Part shown: in pieces, positions 15,873-26,350 of the stretch
Layout of the letters: each line of letters begins with the position of its first letter
Numbering within the stretch: the stretch's first letter is position 1
NCBI RefSeq assembly: GCF_005497185.1
Contig: NZ_RJTN01000007.1
Location: 1-64,000 of the forward strand
Origin: Pectobacterium polonicum
Lineage (GTDB): Bacteria > Pseudomonadota > Gammaproteobacteria > Enterobacterales > Enterobacteriaceae
Length of the DNA stretch: 64,000 bases
Direction of reading: 5' to 3'
The notes under the pieces: generated by a model
What the model saw: only the letters and a program-made list of their open reading frames with translations
What the model was told of the DNA's origin: nothing
The model's database searches: none
Position numbers and translations under genes: made by a program

Positions 15873-17532
15873 GGCGATCCTCCTGACTGTCGCTGGCCGT
15901 CAGGCCGCACAGTCCCTGATAAATCCAGTTGGTAAACTCGCTTTCGCGTAGCGCATTACCCCATGCGATGGGGCGAATGCCTTTCCAACGTTCGTTCAAA
16001 AACTGGCTGAGCTGCGTAAGCGACTGCTCTGGCGTCGCGGTTCCCAAGCGGCATAACAGACCTGCCGCGCGGCAGGCGCACAGCTCCCCCTGACAGGTAC
16101 CCATGCCAACACGAGTACGCCGACGCAAATCAATCAGGTTATTTACCTGCAACGATTCCACGGCGTAGCGCACTTCTCCCGCCGTCACCGCCTCGCATTC
16201 GCACACCAGACTGCGGTCCAAACGTTCACCGGACAGCATTCGCCCGGCGCGCTCACCGTGGCGATAAATCGCCGAACCGCGCAGTGGCGCAGAGAGCGGT
16301 TTTGCCGCAGGGTAAGCGGACAGGGCATGGGGGGCAGTTCTCACCTCTTCCAGCGATTCTGAACCGGGCAGCGGCGTCTGCGCCGTTGAACACGCGACGT
16401 CATGGCCTAGCTTTTTGCAGATAGCGTCCGTCACCCATTCCGCCATCAGCCGATAGGTCATCAGCTTGCCGCCAGTAATGGTAATAAATCCTTCCAGCCC
16501 GTCGCGGCTGGCATGGTCGAGCAGCACAATGCCGCGACTCACGCTACGCCCGCTAGGGTCACCATCGTTGGCAACCAGCGGGCGAACGCCCGCATAGGCG
16601 CGGAGAATTCGCGTGCTTGCCAGCGACGGTGCCAACAGCGAGCCTTCCCGCATCAGCGTTTCCACTTCAGCAGGCGTCACCAGCATAGTGTCGATCTGAT
16701 CGTAGTCGATGTGAGTTGAGGTGGTGCCAATCAGCGAAATGGTATCACCCGGCACCAAAATGTCGGCATCCGCCGGTTTACGGCAGCGGTTGATCACCAT
16801 GTTGTTGATACGGTGCCCAAGAATCAACAGCGCGCCTTTTGCCGGGAACATGCGCACACGCAGATCGGCATATTCCGCAATATGTTGTCCCCAGATACCG
16901 CCAGCATTAACCACCACCTGCGCATAGATTTCTGTTTCTACACCTTTTTTGTGGTCGAAAACGCGCACGCCGGTAATTCGATCGCCCTGACGAATCAGCC
17001 CGATAACTTCATGATAGGTTAGGACTTCCGCGCCATGCTCGCAGGCATCAATCATGTTGGCCGCCGTCAGGCGAAAAGGATCGACAGAGCCATCCGGCAC
17101 GCGAACCGCACCAATCAATGTAGGGTTTGCCGCCGGCTCAAGCCTCAGCGCTTCCTGCGGGTCTATCGCCTGTGCGCGAATCCCCGCCTGCTGGCAAGCG
17201 GTAATGAATTGCGTCTGCCAGCCGAGGTCATCTTCCGGCAAGGTGATAAACAGACCATCGGTAGGTTCAATACAATGGCGAGCGATCCGCCGGAGAATCT
17301 GGTTCTCTTCAATACATTCGCGGGCAGATTCACCATCGGTTACCGCATAGCGGGCACCGCTGTGTAATAAGCCATGATTACGCCCGGTCGCACCGGTCGC
17401 AATATCATAGCGTTCAAGCAACAGGCAGCGCAGCCCACGCAGGGCACAATCCCGTGCCGTACCCGCCCCCGTCGCACCACCGCCGATGACAACCACGTCA
17501 GTTTCACGCCAGTTCCCAGTGTTTTGCATCAT
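15862..17532 (-). CDS. glpA: Anaerobic glycerol-3-phosphate dehydrogenase subunit A
   Basis: Catalytic FAD subunit (556 residues) oxidising sn-glycerol-3-phosphate to dihydroxyacetone phosphate. It carries the FAD motif VVIGGGATGAGTARDCALRG, the GATGRNHGLLHSGARY active-site region, and a C-terminal BFD-like [2Fe-2S] region with CECEAVTAGE and GTCQGELCACRAAG cysteines. The start is placed at 17532, where GGAG stands seven bases upstream; the open frame beyond it has no homology. The operon is divergent from glpT, with GlpR and CRP sites in between. Confidence 0.96.
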   Translation of the reverse strand: MMQNTGNWRETDVVVIGGGATGAGTARDCALRGLRCLLLERYDIATGATGRNHGLLHSGARYAVTDGESARECIEENQILRRIARHCIEPTDGLFITLPEDDLGWQTQFITACQQAGIRAQAIDPQEALRLEPAANPTLIGAVRVPDGSVDPFRLTAANMIDACEHGAEVLTYHEVIGLIRQGDRITGVRVFDHKKGVETEIYAQVVVNAGGIWGQHIAEYADLRVRMFPAKGALLILGHRINNMVINRCRKPADADILVPGDTISLIGTTSTHIDYDQIDTMLVTPAEVETLMREGSLLAPSLASTRILRAYAGVRPLVANDGDPSGRSVSRGIVLLDHASRDGLEGFITITGGKLMTYRLMAEWVTDAICKKLGHDVACSTAQTPLPGSESLEEVRTAPHALSAYPAAKPLSAPLRGSAIYRHGERAGRMLSGERLDRSLVCECEAVTAGEVRYAVESLQVNNLIDLRRRTRVGMGTCQGELCACRAAGLLCRLGTATPEQSLTQLSQFLNERWKGIRPIAWGNALRESEFTNWIYQGLCGLTASDSQEDRHAL

Positions 17533-17598
17533 ATTCTCGCTCCAGGCGGAGGATATAGAGGGTATATATGTTGCTATTGGGACACAAAAAGAAGGGTT

Positions 17599-17618
17599 AA
17601 TGTTTGATAAAGAGCAAA
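17599..17618. promoter_or_regulatory. GlpR operator, glpA side
   Basis: AATGTTTGATAAAGAGCAAA resembles the GlpR palindrome WATGTTCGWTAWCGAACATW (left arm nearly intact, right arm weaker). It lies about 65 bases upstream of glpA. Confidence 0.6.
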
Positions 17619-17662
17619 AACGAACACTAAACGAAAATAAATGAGAGTTTAAAAACAATAAG

Positions 17663-17678
17663 TGTGATTTACATCACT
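17663..17678. promoter_or_regulatory. CRP site between glpA and glpT
   Basis: TGTGATTTACATCACT, matching TGTGA-N6-TCACA in nine of ten conserved positions. It is placed between the divergent glpA and glpT starts, where cAMP-CRP activates these genes in E. coli. Confidence 0.82.
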
Positions 17679-17799
17679 AAAACCACACTGTGGAATTTTC
17701 CGATTCTGTTAACATGAGCGCAAAAATCGTCACAGTTTCATAAAAGTGTAACATTAGCGTCATGAATCACACTCATTTGCACGCTATCCCCTTACAATA

Positions 17800-17817
17800 A
17801 CGTTCGTAATAGAACAA
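17800..17817. promoter_or_regulatory. GlpR operator, glpT side
   Basis: ACGTTCGTAATAGAACAA, a close fit to the GlpR palindrome with GTTCG and GAAC arms, 36-53 bases before the glpT start codon, where it would overlap the promoter. Confidence 0.7.
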
Positions 17818-17852
17818 AAAAGCTATCGTTTTTTTTCGCATTGGAGATATCT

Positions 17853-19202
17853 ATGCTGAGTATTTTTAGGCCCGCAGCCCACCAGCCACGCGTGTCTCAG
17901 GATCGTGTCGATCCCCTCTATCGCCGCCTACGCTGGCAGATTTTCATGGGGATCTTTTTTGGCTACGCCGCCTACTATCTGGTACGCAAAAACTTCACCC
18001 TGGCAATGCCTTACCTGATTGAGCAGGGCTTCTCGCGCGGCGATCTTGGCTTTGCGCTGTCCGGTATCTCCATCGCCTACGGATTTTCCAAATTCATCAT
18101 GGGTTCGGTATCTGACCGTTCCAACCCACGGGTTTTCCTGCCTGCCGGTCTGATTCTGGCGGCTGCCGTGATGCTATTCATGGGCTTCGTGCCGTGGGCA
18201 ACATCAAGCATCGCAATTATGTTCGTCCTGCTGTTCCTGTGTGGCTGGTTCCAGGGAATGGGCTGGCCACCGTGCGGGCGCACCATGGTTCACTGGTGGT
18301 CGCAGAAAGAACGTGGCGGCATTGTGTCAGTATGGAACTGTGCTCACAACGTCGGCGGCGGACTTCCACCTCTGCTGTTCCTGCTGGGTATGGCCTGGTT
18401 TAACGACTGGAAAGCCGCACTCTACATGCCAGCCTTCGCCGCGATTCTGGTTGCACTAATCGCATTTGCCTTAATGCGTGATACCCCGCAATCCTGTGGT
18501 CTACCGCCAGTCGAAGAGTACAAAAACGACTATCCGGTTGATTACAATGAAAAAGATGAAGAAGAACTGACGGCTAAGCAGATTTTCATGCAGTACGTTT
18601 TCCCGAACAAACTGCTGTGGTACATCGCTATCGCCAACGTCTTCGTTTACCTGCTGCGTTACGGCATACTCGACTGGTCACCCACTTACCTGAAGGAAGT
18701 GAAGCACTTCGCGCTGGATAAGTCTTCCTGGGCTTACTTCCTGTACGAATACGCGGGTATTCCGGGCACGCTGCTGTGCGGCTGGATGTCTGATAAGGTC
18801 TTCAAAGGCAACCGTGGTGCAACAGGCGTGTTCTTTATGGCGCTCGTCACGATAGCAACCATCGTTTACTGGATGAACCCAGCCGGCAATCCGGGTGTGG
18901 ACATGGCGTGTATGATCATCATCGGCTTCCTGATTTACGGACCGGTTATGCTGATTGGCCTGCACGCGCTGGAATTGGCACCGAAGAAAGCAGCTGGCAC
19001 CGCAGCGGGCTTCACTGGCCTGTTCGGCTACCTCGGTGGCTCCGTTGCCGCCAGCGCTATCGTTGGCTATACCGTTGACTTCTTCGGTTGGGACGGCGGC
19101 TTCATGGTGATGATCGGCGGCAGCATTATGGCTGTACTTCTGCTGATTGTTGTTATGCTGAATGAGAAAAAGCATAAAGCAGAGTTAGCCAACCGCGCTT
19201 AA
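17853..19202 (+). CDS. glpT: Glycerol-3-phosphate:phosphate antiporter
   Basis: Inner-membrane MFS antiporter (449 residues, 12 helices) importing glycerol-3-phosphate in exchange for phosphate; it is also the usual entry route for fosfomycin. The sequence is close to E. coli GlpT throughout: [25 protein letters not shown] (Arg45-equivalent in the substrate site), [20 protein letters not shown], and [12 protein letters not shown] (second substrate Arg). ATG at 17853 with GGAG before it is preferred to the TTG four codons upstream. No glpQ follows; the next gene is convergent yigL, so a synteny break relative to E. coli lies just after glpT. Confidence 0.97.
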   Translation: MLSIFRPAAHQPRVSQDRVDPLYRRLRWQIFMGIFFGYAAYYLVRKNFTLAMPYLIEQGFSRGDLGFALSGISIAYGFSKFIMGSVSDRSNPRVFLPAGLILAAAVMLFMGFVPWATSSIAIMFVLLFLCGWFQGMGWPPCGRTMVHWWSQKERGGIVSVWNCAHNVGGGLPPLLFLLGMAWFNDWKAALYMPAFAAILVALIAFALMRDTPQSCGLPPVEEYKNDYPVDYNEKDEEELTAKQIFMQYVFPNKLLWYIAIANVFVYLLRYGILDWSPTYLKEVKHFALDKSSWAYFLYEYAGIPGTLLCGWMSDKVFKGNRGATGVFFMALVTIATIVYWMNPAGNPGVDMACMIIIGFLIYGPVMLIGLHALELAPKKAAGTAAGFTGLFGYLGGSVAASAIVGYTVDFFGWDGGFMVMIGGSIMAVLLLIVVMLNEKKHKAELANRA

Positions 19203-19221
19203 CTTTTGACGTGTACTCTCT

Positions 19222-19246
19222 GCGCGGCGTACCTGCTACGCCGCGC
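19222..19246 (+). terminator. Hairpin after glpT
   Basis: Perfect 10-bp stem GCGCGGCGTA / TACGCCGCGC with a 5-base loop, 19 bases after the glpT stop and between convergent glpT and yigL. No clear U tract is present, so the strength as an intrinsic terminator is uncertain. Confidence 0.55.
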
Positions 19247-19300
19247 CTCATCCTATCCAACTGCCTCACCCAGTACGTCGCCATCGACCTTGGCGATGAA

Positions 19301-20101
19301 TTACTTCAGAAACAATTCCCGCAGGTAATTCGGCACTGCGCTGTCCGCGTTAGAGCCAATCACTTCTCGATCCGGCAGCATATCTTTCAGGCGCTGATGC
19401 GCGTTCTGCATCACGCAGCCTTTACCCGCCATCGACAACATTTCGTAGTCATTCATGCCATCGCCAAACGCTACGCACTCTTTGAGCGAGAAGCCGATAA
19501 TCTTCGCCACCTGCTCCAGCGCATGGCCTTTAGACACGCCGCCCGCCATCACTTCCAGACAGGTGAGCGTCGAAAAGCTCACGTTGACGCGATCGCCCCA
19601 GCGCGCGTTGATCGCTTCTTCCAACGGCAACAGCTGCTCGTGGGAATCGCAGGTAAAGAACACCTTGCTGACGCCATCGGTCTCAAGTAGTGCAGGTTCA
19701 AACAGCTTGTATTTAAAGATCGACTCTTTGAAGAAACGCTCTTCTTCCGCACGCGGACGGTTCATAAACCACTCATCATCGCGGTAAACGTGCGTCAGCA
19801 TATCGGGGTTATTGTGTACGACGCTGTAAAGGTCGCGGGCAATATCCTGATCCAAATTGTGGCTGAAAATTAGCTCGCCCTGCGAGTTGTGCACACGCGC
19901 GCCGTTCGAGGTAATCATAAACGCGCTGATACCGAGATTATCGCGGATCTGCGCGACATCCATGTGATGCCTTCCGGTAGCGAACACAAAGTGAATCCCT
20001 TTCTCCGTCAGCAGCCTGAGGGTTTCTTTCGCATACGGGGACAGCGAGTGGTCAGGTGACAGCAGTGTGCCATCTAAATCGGACGCAACGACATGGTACA
20101 T
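19301..20101 (-). CDS. yigL: HAD-family sugar/pyridoxal phosphate phosphatase YigL
   Basis: Cytoplasmic Cof-type HAD phosphatase of 266 residues, the same length as E. coli YigL. Motifs are VVASDLDGTLLS (nucleophile Asp), FVFATGRHH, Lys in GGVSKGHAL, and ECVAFGDGMNDYEML. E. coli YigL dephosphorylates pyridoxal phosphate and sugar phosphates including glucose-6-phosphate, and in Salmonella it is raised by SgrS during sugar-phosphate stress by stabilisation of pldB-yigL mRNA. Here too it lies 48 bases downstream of pldB in the same direction, so that arrangement is conserved. Confidence 0.93.
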   Translation of the reverse strand: MYHVVASDLDGTLLSPDHSLSPYAKETLRLLTEKGIHFVFATGRHHMDVAQIRDNLGISAFMITSNGARVHNSQGELIFSHNLDQDIARDLYSVVHNNPDMLTHVYRDDEWFMNRPRAEEERFFKESIFKYKLFEPALLETDGVSKVFFTCDSHEQLLPLEEAINARWGDRVNVSFSTLTCLEVMAGGVSKGHALEQVAKIIGFSLKECVAFGDGMNDYEMLSMAGKGCVMQNAHQRLKDMLPDREVIGSNADSAVPNYLRELFLK

Positions 20102-20149
20102 AACGATGAGATCTCACTTCTGGTGTATTGGCGGCATACGCCGCAAAAA

Positions 20150-21187
20150 TTAATGATAACGCGCAAAGTGCGAAAAAATCAGCGCAAATGCCTGAGCGCG
20201 GAGGGTATCCGTTTCAAAGAGAATTTCATGCCGCGCACCGCAGATAACCTGTAAAACGCCGTCAGAATTGGCGTTTCCGTTCTGCACCAGTGCCTGACAG
20301 AACGCATTCTGACTACGGTTATCGACCACGCGATCTTCCTGCGCCTGCAATAGCAGAAGCGGCGTGGTGATGGTGCTAGCCTGCGCCAGCAACTGTTTTC
20401 CCGCCTGTAGCGCTTCACGTACCCAATGGTAAGTCGGCCCGCCTACGCGCAAATCCGGCGAATCCGCATAAAAGCGGATGCTGCGCTGGTAACGCTCACG
20501 GCTGTGCGTCAGCACATTCATCCGATAAGGCAAAGGACGCCACTGTCCGGTGCCGATAGCGTAATAATCACGTATCGCCGGGCGGCGCTCCGCCCAATCG
20601 ACAATCCATCCGGCCACGCAATGAGGAAGCGGTAAACGAATGCCAAACATCGGCGCGCACAGTGCCGCCGCATCAAATATCGCAGGTTGGCGAGCCAGAA
20701 GCTGTGCCAGAATCGCGCCCCCCATTGAATGTGCTAACGCAAACCGCCGGGTATATCTTTTCACATCAATGTGTTGCTGACACAGTGTTTCGGCATCATC
20801 GACATAATCACTGAAGCGCAGCACGTGTCCACGGTGGCCGTCTTGCAACATCCGTCCAGATCGCCCTTGCCCACGGTGATCCATGATGAGCACATCATAG
20901 CCGCGATGAAAGAGATCGTAAGCCACTTCGCTATATTTGACATAGCTTTCGATACGGCCTGAAAAAACAACAACAATCTTGTCATTCTGGGGCGCAGTAA
21001 AACGAACAAACCGGATTGGCACAGCATCCACGCCAGAGAATTCGCCTTCTTCGCGCTGACGCCAGAAATCCAGTAATTCTCCGGTAGAAAAAGCGGCAAA
21101 CTGCGCTTCTCGCGTCAGCAGACTGGTCATTAACGATTCAGGCGTTAACGGTTCCGACGTAAACAACGTATTGGGGCGTTGAATCAT
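20150..21187 (-). CDS. pldB: Lysophospholipase L2
   Basis: Alpha/beta-hydrolase of 345 residues associated with the inner membrane, hydrolysing lysophospholipids. The nucleophile elbow is LAHSMGGAI (GxSxG variant H-S-M-G-G), the catalytic Asp is probably in QAQEDRVVDN and the His in CGARHEILFE. VVVFSGRIESYVKYSEVAYDLF and DHRGQGRSGR match PldB. The start at 21187 has GGAGAGG eight bases upstream; the ten extra codons in the open frame are unlikely. Upstream of yigL, divergent from rhtB, as in E. coli. Confidence 0.93.
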   Translation of the reverse strand: MIQRPNTLFTSEPLTPESLMTSLLTREAQFAAFSTGELLDFWRQREEGEFSGVDAVPIRFVRFTAPQNDKIVVVFSGRIESYVKYSEVAYDLFHRGYDVLIMDHRGQGRSGRMLQDGHRGHVLRFSDYVDDAETLCQQHIDVKRYTRRFALAHSMGGAILAQLLARQPAIFDAAALCAPMFGIRLPLPHCVAGWIVDWAERRPAIRDYYAIGTGQWRPLPYRMNVLTHSRERYQRSIRFYADSPDLRVGGPTYHWVREALQAGKQLLAQASTITTPLLLLQAQEDRVVDNRSQNAFCQALVQNGNANSDGVLQVICGARHEILFETDTLRAQAFALIFSHFARYH

Positions 21188-21319
21188 CACACCTCTCCGG
21201 TGACGCAGGGAAAACAAAGCTAGCGGAAGAACATGACAAGCAGTAGAGCACGAGCGTATTGTGACATAAAAAACAGACAGACTCTCGTAATACAGAACGT
21301 GGTTCAGGAGCAGTATTTC

Positions 21320-21940
21320 ATGACATTGGATTGGTGGTTAACCTACTTACTCACAACGCTTATTCTCAGTCTATCCCCCGGTTCGGGTGCCATCAATACC
21401 ATGAGCACCGGCATCAGCCACGGCTATCGCGGCGCAGCGGCCTCGATCTGTGGCTTGCAGGTCGGGCTGGCTATTCATATCGTGCTGGTCGGCATCGGAT
21501 TAGGCGCATTGCTTAACCAGTCCGTACTGGCTTTCGATGTGTTGAAATGGCTGGGCGCAGCTTATCTGATCTGGTTAGGTATTCAGCAGTGGCGCGCCGC
21601 GGGCGCACTCGACCTTCAGGCGCTTGCCAGCGCCATGCCGCGTCGTAAGCTCTTTAAACGCGCGATATTGGTCAACCTGACCAACCCGAAAAGCATTGTG
21701 TTTCTGGCGGCGCTGTTTCCGCAGTTCATTATCCCCCATCAACCGCAGGCCGCACAGTATCTGGTGTTGGGTATCACCACCGTTGTGGTCGATATTATCG
21801 TGATGATTGGCTACGCCACGCTAGCCACGCGTATCGCTGGATGGCTGAAAGGCCCACGGCAGATGAAGACGCTCAACCGGATATTTGGATCGCTGTTCGT
21901 ACTGGTCGGCGCATTACTCGCCACCGCGAGAAAGGCCTGA
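21320..21940 (+). CDS. rhtB: Homoserine/homoserine lactone efflux protein
   Basis: LysE-superfamily inner-membrane exporter of 206 residues with about five or six membrane segments. It starts [28 protein letters not shown], the RhtB signature, and contains FVNLTNPK-like [20 protein letters not shown]. coli RhtB exports homoserine and its lactone and confers resistance to them. ATG at 21320 has CAGGAG upstream; the open frame extends 29 codons further but lacks similarity. Divergent from pldB and convergent with rhtC. Confidence 0.94.
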   Translation: MTLDWWLTYLLTTLILSLSPGSGAINTMSTGISHGYRGAAASICGLQVGLAIHIVLVGIGLGALLNQSVLAFDVLKWLGAAYLIWLGIQQWRAAGALDLQALASAMPRRKLFKRAILVNLTNPKSIVFLAALFPQFIIPHQPQAAQYLVLGITTVVVDIIVMIGYATLATRIAGWLKGPRQMKTLNRIFGSLFVLVGALLATARKA

Positions 21941-21949
21941 TGAAGGCAG

Positions 21950-21973
21950 CGCGCCGTATAGAATCACGGCGCG
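21950..21973. terminator. Hairpin between convergent rhtB and rhtC
   Basis: CGCGCCGT / ACGGCGCG stem (8 bp, 8-base loop) starting ten bases after the rhtB stop, followed on the plus strand by the T-rich TTGTTGTTTCT. Probably the rhtB terminator. Confidence 0.6.
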
Positions 21974-22010
21974 TTGTTGTTTCTCCTGCGGGAACGTTCA
22001 GGAAGAACGG

Positions 22011-22634
22011 TTAGCGAGAGAAAATCAGGTGTAGGCCAAAACCGGTAAACAACACGCCCGCTACGCCATCCACCCATTTAGCCAGACGCTGATAGCCACG
22101 ACGTATGGTAGGTAAGGCGAAAACCATCGCAACCAGACTGAACCAGATCAGCGTTTCAATCGATATCAGCGCAAACAGCCCCCAACGTGCACCGCTGCCG
22201 ACGCTATCACCAACAAACAGCGAAAACACGCTGCCGAAATAGATCAGCGCCTTTGGGTTAGCCAGATTCGTCAGCAGCCCACGCATGAAGGTTTTGCCAC
22301 GCTGCGGCAATACCACCGCCGTTTCCTGCGTGGTTTCCAACTGCGCTTTACGCCGTGCCGAACGCAGCATCTGCCAGCCCATCCAGCACAGATACAGCCC
22401 ACCGCCGACGGTAATAGCGGTATGCAGCCAGGCCATTTTTTGTAGCAACAGGTGCAGCCCCAGCAGCGCGATAGCCGCCCAGACCACAACACCCAGAGAA
22501 ATACCCAGCACGCCCATCATCGCTTCGCGGCGCGAACGGCTAGCGGCAGTTTGTGAAACGAAAAAGAAATCTGGCCCTGGGCTCATCAGCGCAATGAAAT
22601 GCACCAGCGCCACCGTCAGAAATAGCATCAGCAT
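22011..22634 (-). CDS. rhtC: Threonine efflux protein
   Basis: LysE-superfamily exporter of 207 residues, matching E. coli RhtC, which exports threonine. MLMLFLTVALVHFIALMSPGPDFFFVSQTA is diagnostic, as are GLLTNLANPKALIYFGSVFSLFVGD and the C-terminal GFGLHLIFSR. The start is placed at 22634 with AGGA upstream; nine extra in-frame codons lie before it. It sits 50 bases downstream of recQ in the same direction. Confidence 0.95.
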   Translation of the reverse strand: MLMLFLTVALVHFIALMSPGPDFFFVSQTAASRSRREAMMGVLGISLGVVVWAAIALLGLHLLLQKMAWLHTAITVGGGLYLCWMGWQMLRSARRKAQLETTQETAVVLPQRGKTFMRGLLTNLANPKALIYFGSVFSLFVGDSVGSGARWGLFALISIETLIWFSLVAMVFALPTIRRGYQRLAKWVDGVAGVLFTGFGLHLIFSR

Positions 22635-22684
22635 GTTGGTTTTCCTGTTTTTAAATACCATCAGACAAGACGACCGTCAGAGCG

Positions 22685-24511
22685 TCACTCGTCATCATTA
22701 TCGACATGATCGCGGATCATGTTCATGAAAGGTGCACCGAAACGTTCAAGTTTGCGATGACCGACCCCGTTGATATTCAGCAGCTCACCCGCCGTGATCG
22801 GCATCAGTTCCGACATCTCTAGCAGCGTGGCATCGCTGAACACCACATAAGGCGGAATATTGTCCTCATCCGCGATGGATTTACGCAGTTTGCGCAATTT
22901 GGCAAACAGCTTACGGTCGTAATTCCCGCCATAAGATTTTTGATTCGTGCGGGGTTTCAGGTTAATCACACGCGGCACGGCCAGTTGCAGCGGCACTTCT
23001 CCCCGCAATACCGGACGCGCAGATTCGGTAAGCTGTACGGCAGAATGCATCGTAATGTTCTGGTTCAGTAAACCCAGATGAATCAACTGGCGCAGCACGC
23101 TGACCCAATGTTCTTGCGATTTCTCTTTACCAATGCCGTAAACCGGCAGTTTGTCATGGCCGAAGTCACGGATACGCTGGTTATTCGCCCCGCGCAGCAC
23201 CTCGACGATATACCCCAGACCAAAACGCTGCCCAACGCGGTATACGCAGGAAAGCGCTTTTTGCGCCTCTACTAACCCGTCATAGCGCTTCGGCGGATCG
23301 AGACAAATATCGCAGTTGCCGCAGGCCTCTTGGCGTCCTTCACCGAAATAGTTCAGCAGTACCAGACGGCGGCAGGTTTGCGCTTCGGCAAACGCGCCCA
23401 TCGCATTGAGCTTATGACGTTCAATATCCAACTGTGGCCCAGCCGGTTTCTCTTCCAGACAACGGCGCAACCACGCCATATCCGCCGGGTCGTAGAACAG
23501 TGCCGCTTCGGCGGCGAGGCCGTCACGTCCAGCTCGCCCCGTTTCCTGATAGTAGGATTCGATGTTGCGCGGAATATCAAAGTGCACCACAAACCGCACG
23601 TTAGGCTTGTTGATGCCCATACCAAAGGCGACGGTCGCTACCACCACCTGGAGATCGTCGCGCAGGAACGCTTCCTGTACCTGCGCGCGCCGTTCATTGT
23701 CCAACCCGGCGTGATACGCCCCCGCACTCAGCCCGCGCGCCTGCAAACGTGCGCTGATGTCTTCCACGCGGGAGCGGCTATTACAGTAAATGATGCCGCT
23801 TTTGCCACGCTGCCCCTGCACGAACATCCAGAGCTGATCGAGCGGTTTGAACTTCTCCACCAGCGTGTAGCGAATATTCGGGCGGTCAAAGCTGCTGATC
23901 TGAATCAGCGGTGACTGGAGATCCAACAGGCGAACGATATCGTTGCGCGTGGTCTCATCGGCGGTGGCCGTCAGTGCAATAAAAGGAAGATGAGGGAAAC
24001 GCTGTTTAATCTGCCCCAGTGCGCGATATTCAGGGCGAAAATCGTGTCCCCATTGGGAAATACAGTGCGCTTCATCCACGGCGATCAGTGAGATCTGCCA
24101 GTGGGCAAGGTGATCGAGGAAACTGTCCGTTGTCAGGCGTTCGGGGGCGATATAAAGCAGCTTGATCTGACCGGTACGACAACCTGCCATCACCTCAAGC
24201 TGCTGTTCGCGTGTTTGCGTCGAATTAAGGCAAGCTGCCGAAACACCGTAGGCCTGAAGCTGATCGACCTGATCTTTCATCAGCGAAATCAGTGGAGACA
24301 CCACCAGCGTCAGCCCGTCCATCACCAGCGCAGGGATTTGGTAGCACAGCGATTTACCGCCACCTGTCGGCATAATGACCAGACAGTCCTGCCCACTGAG
24401 TGTCGCGCTGATAATTTCCTGCTGACCCGGTCGGAATTGCTGGTAGCCGAACGTGTCCCGTAGAACCTGAACCGCCAGCGCTTCCTTATTCAATACTTCC
24501 GCCGTAGACAC
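22685..24511 (-). CDS. recQ: ATP-dependent DNA helicase RecQ
   Basis: 3'-5' DNA helicase (608 residues, E. coli 609) of the RecF recombination pathway. Domains: helicase core with FRPGQQEII, Walker [16 protein letters not shown] box [18 protein letters not shown], motif [12 protein letters not shown]; a zinc-binding RQC region with CRRL...CGNCDIC cysteines; and a C-terminal HRDC domain (about 525-600). Flanked by pldA and rhtC as in E. coli. Confidence 0.97.
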   Translation of the reverse strand: MSTAEVLNKEALAVQVLRDTFGYQQFRPGQQEIISATLSGQDCLVIMPTGGGKSLCYQIPALVMDGLTLVVSPLISLMKDQVDQLQAYGVSAACLNSTQTREQQLEVMAGCRTGQIKLLYIAPERLTTDSFLDHLAHWQISLIAVDEAHCISQWGHDFRPEYRALGQIKQRFPHLPFIALTATADETTRNDIVRLLDLQSPLIQISSFDRPNIRYTLVEKFKPLDQLWMFVQGQRGKSGIIYCNSRSRVEDISARLQARGLSAGAYHAGLDNERRAQVQEAFLRDDLQVVVATVAFGMGINKPNVRFVVHFDIPRNIESYYQETGRAGRDGLAAEAALFYDPADMAWLRRCLEEKPAGPQLDIERHKLNAMGAFAEAQTCRRLVLLNYFGEGRQEACGNCDICLDPPKRYDGLVEAQKALSCVYRVGQRFGLGYIVEVLRGANNQRIRDFGHDKLPVYGIGKEKSQEHWVSVLRQLIHLGLLNQNITMHSAVQLTESARPVLRGEVPLQLAVPRVINLKPRTNQKSYGGNYDRKLFAKLRKLRKSIADEDNIPPYVVFSDATLLEMSELMPITAGELLNINGVGHRKLERFGAPFMNMIRDHVDNDDE

Positions 24512-24644
24512 GCCTTCCCCAATTCAATGAAATCAAACAGGCGCTATTTTCAGCGCCGTCGGGTAAAACTGCAATCGTTAGTTTGGTAAAACGACGAGGG
24601 TTAAAACGACAATCGCTAAAACACCCGTCTTTAAAACACGATCG

Positions 24645-25517
24645 TTAGAACATGTCGTTCAACGTCACCCCAACGCCAAAGCGGGTCTGACGGTGGTTGT
24701 AATCAATCAGGGATTCGCCGTAGCCGCTAAACACCTTGGTGTAGAAACGGACATGACGCGTCAGCGGGTAGCTCCAGCCCAGCTCGCCGCCGCCATAGCC
24801 GCTGTTCCAGTTATAGCGTCCTTCCGCACTAAACACGCTATCGCCCCACACATAGCCGACGCGTAAACGGTAATGCCCCATGTATTTGGTGATATCCGGG
24901 TTATCGTCCTCGCTGTCGGAGAAACGCACCCACGGCTTCACATCGACCTGCCAGTTGCCGTTCTGCGCCATCAGGCGAACATAAGCGCGGTTCCAACTGC
25001 GCGACGTTGGCTCGGAACGGCCATTAGACTGGTGATTAAAGCCCATTTCCACATCCCGCAGCGTCCAGCCCGCGAAGGTGTAGTTGGTGGCCCAGCCCAG
25101 GAAGACCTGTGGCTCGTAGTCAGTTTCACGGAACGGAGAAGACTCGCTTTTATTAGACAACTGCCACCAGGAGCGCTGGGTATAAGATGCGCCCAATAAC
25201 GAGTTTCCCCCCAGAATACCGCGCCAGATCGGGAACCCCAGACTCAGTTGGTAATGCACTTCGTCTTTACGTGCTTCATCGCCCCAGTTATAGCTCTGTA
25301 TCGCCGTTTTATTGATGTTGCTGGTATAGGTATACAGTATGTAGTTGCTCTCGTAAGGATAGAGAATAAACGGGGTGTCGTGCTCTTGTAACAGGCTGGC
25401 GATAATGCTGCCGCGTACCGCCGGTTGATTCGGCGCTGGCGCGTTTGCGTTCGTTGTTGTTTCAGCATGAGCCTGTGCTATCAATACTGCTGCCAGTACG
25501 AATCCTATTTTACGCAT
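24645..25517 (-). CDS. pldA: Outer-membrane phospholipase A
   Basis: Outer-membrane beta-barrel phospholipase A1 (290 residues, E. coli 289), active as a calcium-bound dimer when bilayer asymmetry is lost. The signal peptide ends at about residue 18 (AQAHA). The catalytic region reads MGFNHQSNGRSEPTSRSWNRAY: the His, Ser and Asn of the E. coli triad are all kept. The final strand GVGVTLNDMF ends in Phe, the normal Bam recognition signal. The start is supported by GGAG upstream. Conserved neighbours are recQ and yigI. Confidence 0.96.
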   Translation of the reverse strand: MRKIGFVLAAVLIAQAHAETTTNANAPAPNQPAVRGSIIASLLQEHDTPFILYPYESNYILYTYTSNINKTAIQSYNWGDEARKDEVHYQLSLGFPIWRGILGGNSLLGASYTQRSWWQLSNKSESSPFRETDYEPQVFLGWATNYTFAGWTLRDVEMGFNHQSNGRSEPTSRSWNRAYVRLMAQNGNWQVDVKPWVRFSDSEDDNPDITKYMGHYRLRVGYVWGDSVFSAEGRYNWNSGYGGGELGWSYPLTRHVRFYTKVFSGYGESLIDYNHRQTRFGVGVTLNDMF

Positions 25518-25771
25518 CCATTTTCTCCGACATGTGTTTTAACCGGCGTTCGTTTTAACCAATATTCGTTTTAACCAATGAGTAATGGGTATTTCCGCAA
25601 TGCAAGCCCGCCATTCTACACAGTTCCGCGGCGTTTGAATTACCGTTCCCCGGTTTCTCGACCTTTTCTGGAAAGAAACAAAATCAATGCATAAAATAAA
25701 CACCTACATAACTTTAAAGCATCAAATTAACTACAATTAACGCGTATTTCTTATTTGAGCGGAAAACCACT

Positions 25772-26260
25772 ATGGCTGACGTACCATCATTTCAGGGAAC
25801 GATCTTAACCAGAGAGACCGTGCGCCAGCTCGTTGGTGAGATTTTCATTTATAAGATGCCATTCAACATCGAGCTAGGCCTTGAGCTACAGCAGTTTGAC
25901 GCCGATAAAGCCGTCCTGACGTTCGCGCGGCAAGAGAAACTCATCGGCAATGCGGCACAACAGATTCTGCACGGCGGCGTGATTGCGGCGGGGTTGGACG
26001 TCGCAGCCGGATTAGTGTGCGTCGGCAACACGCTGCTGCGCCATGAAACGATCAGCGATCGGGAATTTCATCACCGACTTGCACGCATGGGAACCATTGA
26101 CATGCGAGTCGATTATCTGCGGCCGGGCTATGGGGAGCACTTCACTATTACCAGCACGCTGCTGCGCGGTGGTAATAAAATCGCCGTCGCACGCGCCGAA
26201 TTGCATAACGAACAGGGTTCGCATCTGGCCAGTGCCACCGCAACCTATATTATCGGATAG
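25772..26260 (+). CDS. yigI: Hotdog-fold thioesterase family protein YigI
   Basis: Cytoplasmic protein of 162 residues with a PaaI/4HBT hotdog fold. The segment [22 protein letters not shown] corresponds to the HGG motif and the central helix of this family; [13 protein letters not shown] is the typical strand after it. Such proteins hydrolyse acyl-CoA thioesters; E. coli YigI is reported to act on medium/long-chain acyl-CoA. It lies between pldA (divergent) and rarD, in the E. coli order. Confidence 0.88.
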   Translation: MADVPSFQGTILTRETVRQLVGEIFIYKMPFNIELGLELQQFDADKAVLTFARQEKLIGNAAQQILHGGVIAAGLDVAAGLVCVGNTLLRHETISDREFHHRLARMGTIDMRVDYLRPGYGEHFTITSTLLRGGNKIAVARAELHNEQGSHLASATATYIIG

Positions 26261-26350
26261 CGGGCAAACCATGTAATGAACACTTTACGTGAAAGCGCTC
26301 ACCGTTTTGGGTAGACTTAGCGTTTTCCCGCCGTCCTTATCGAGTCACCC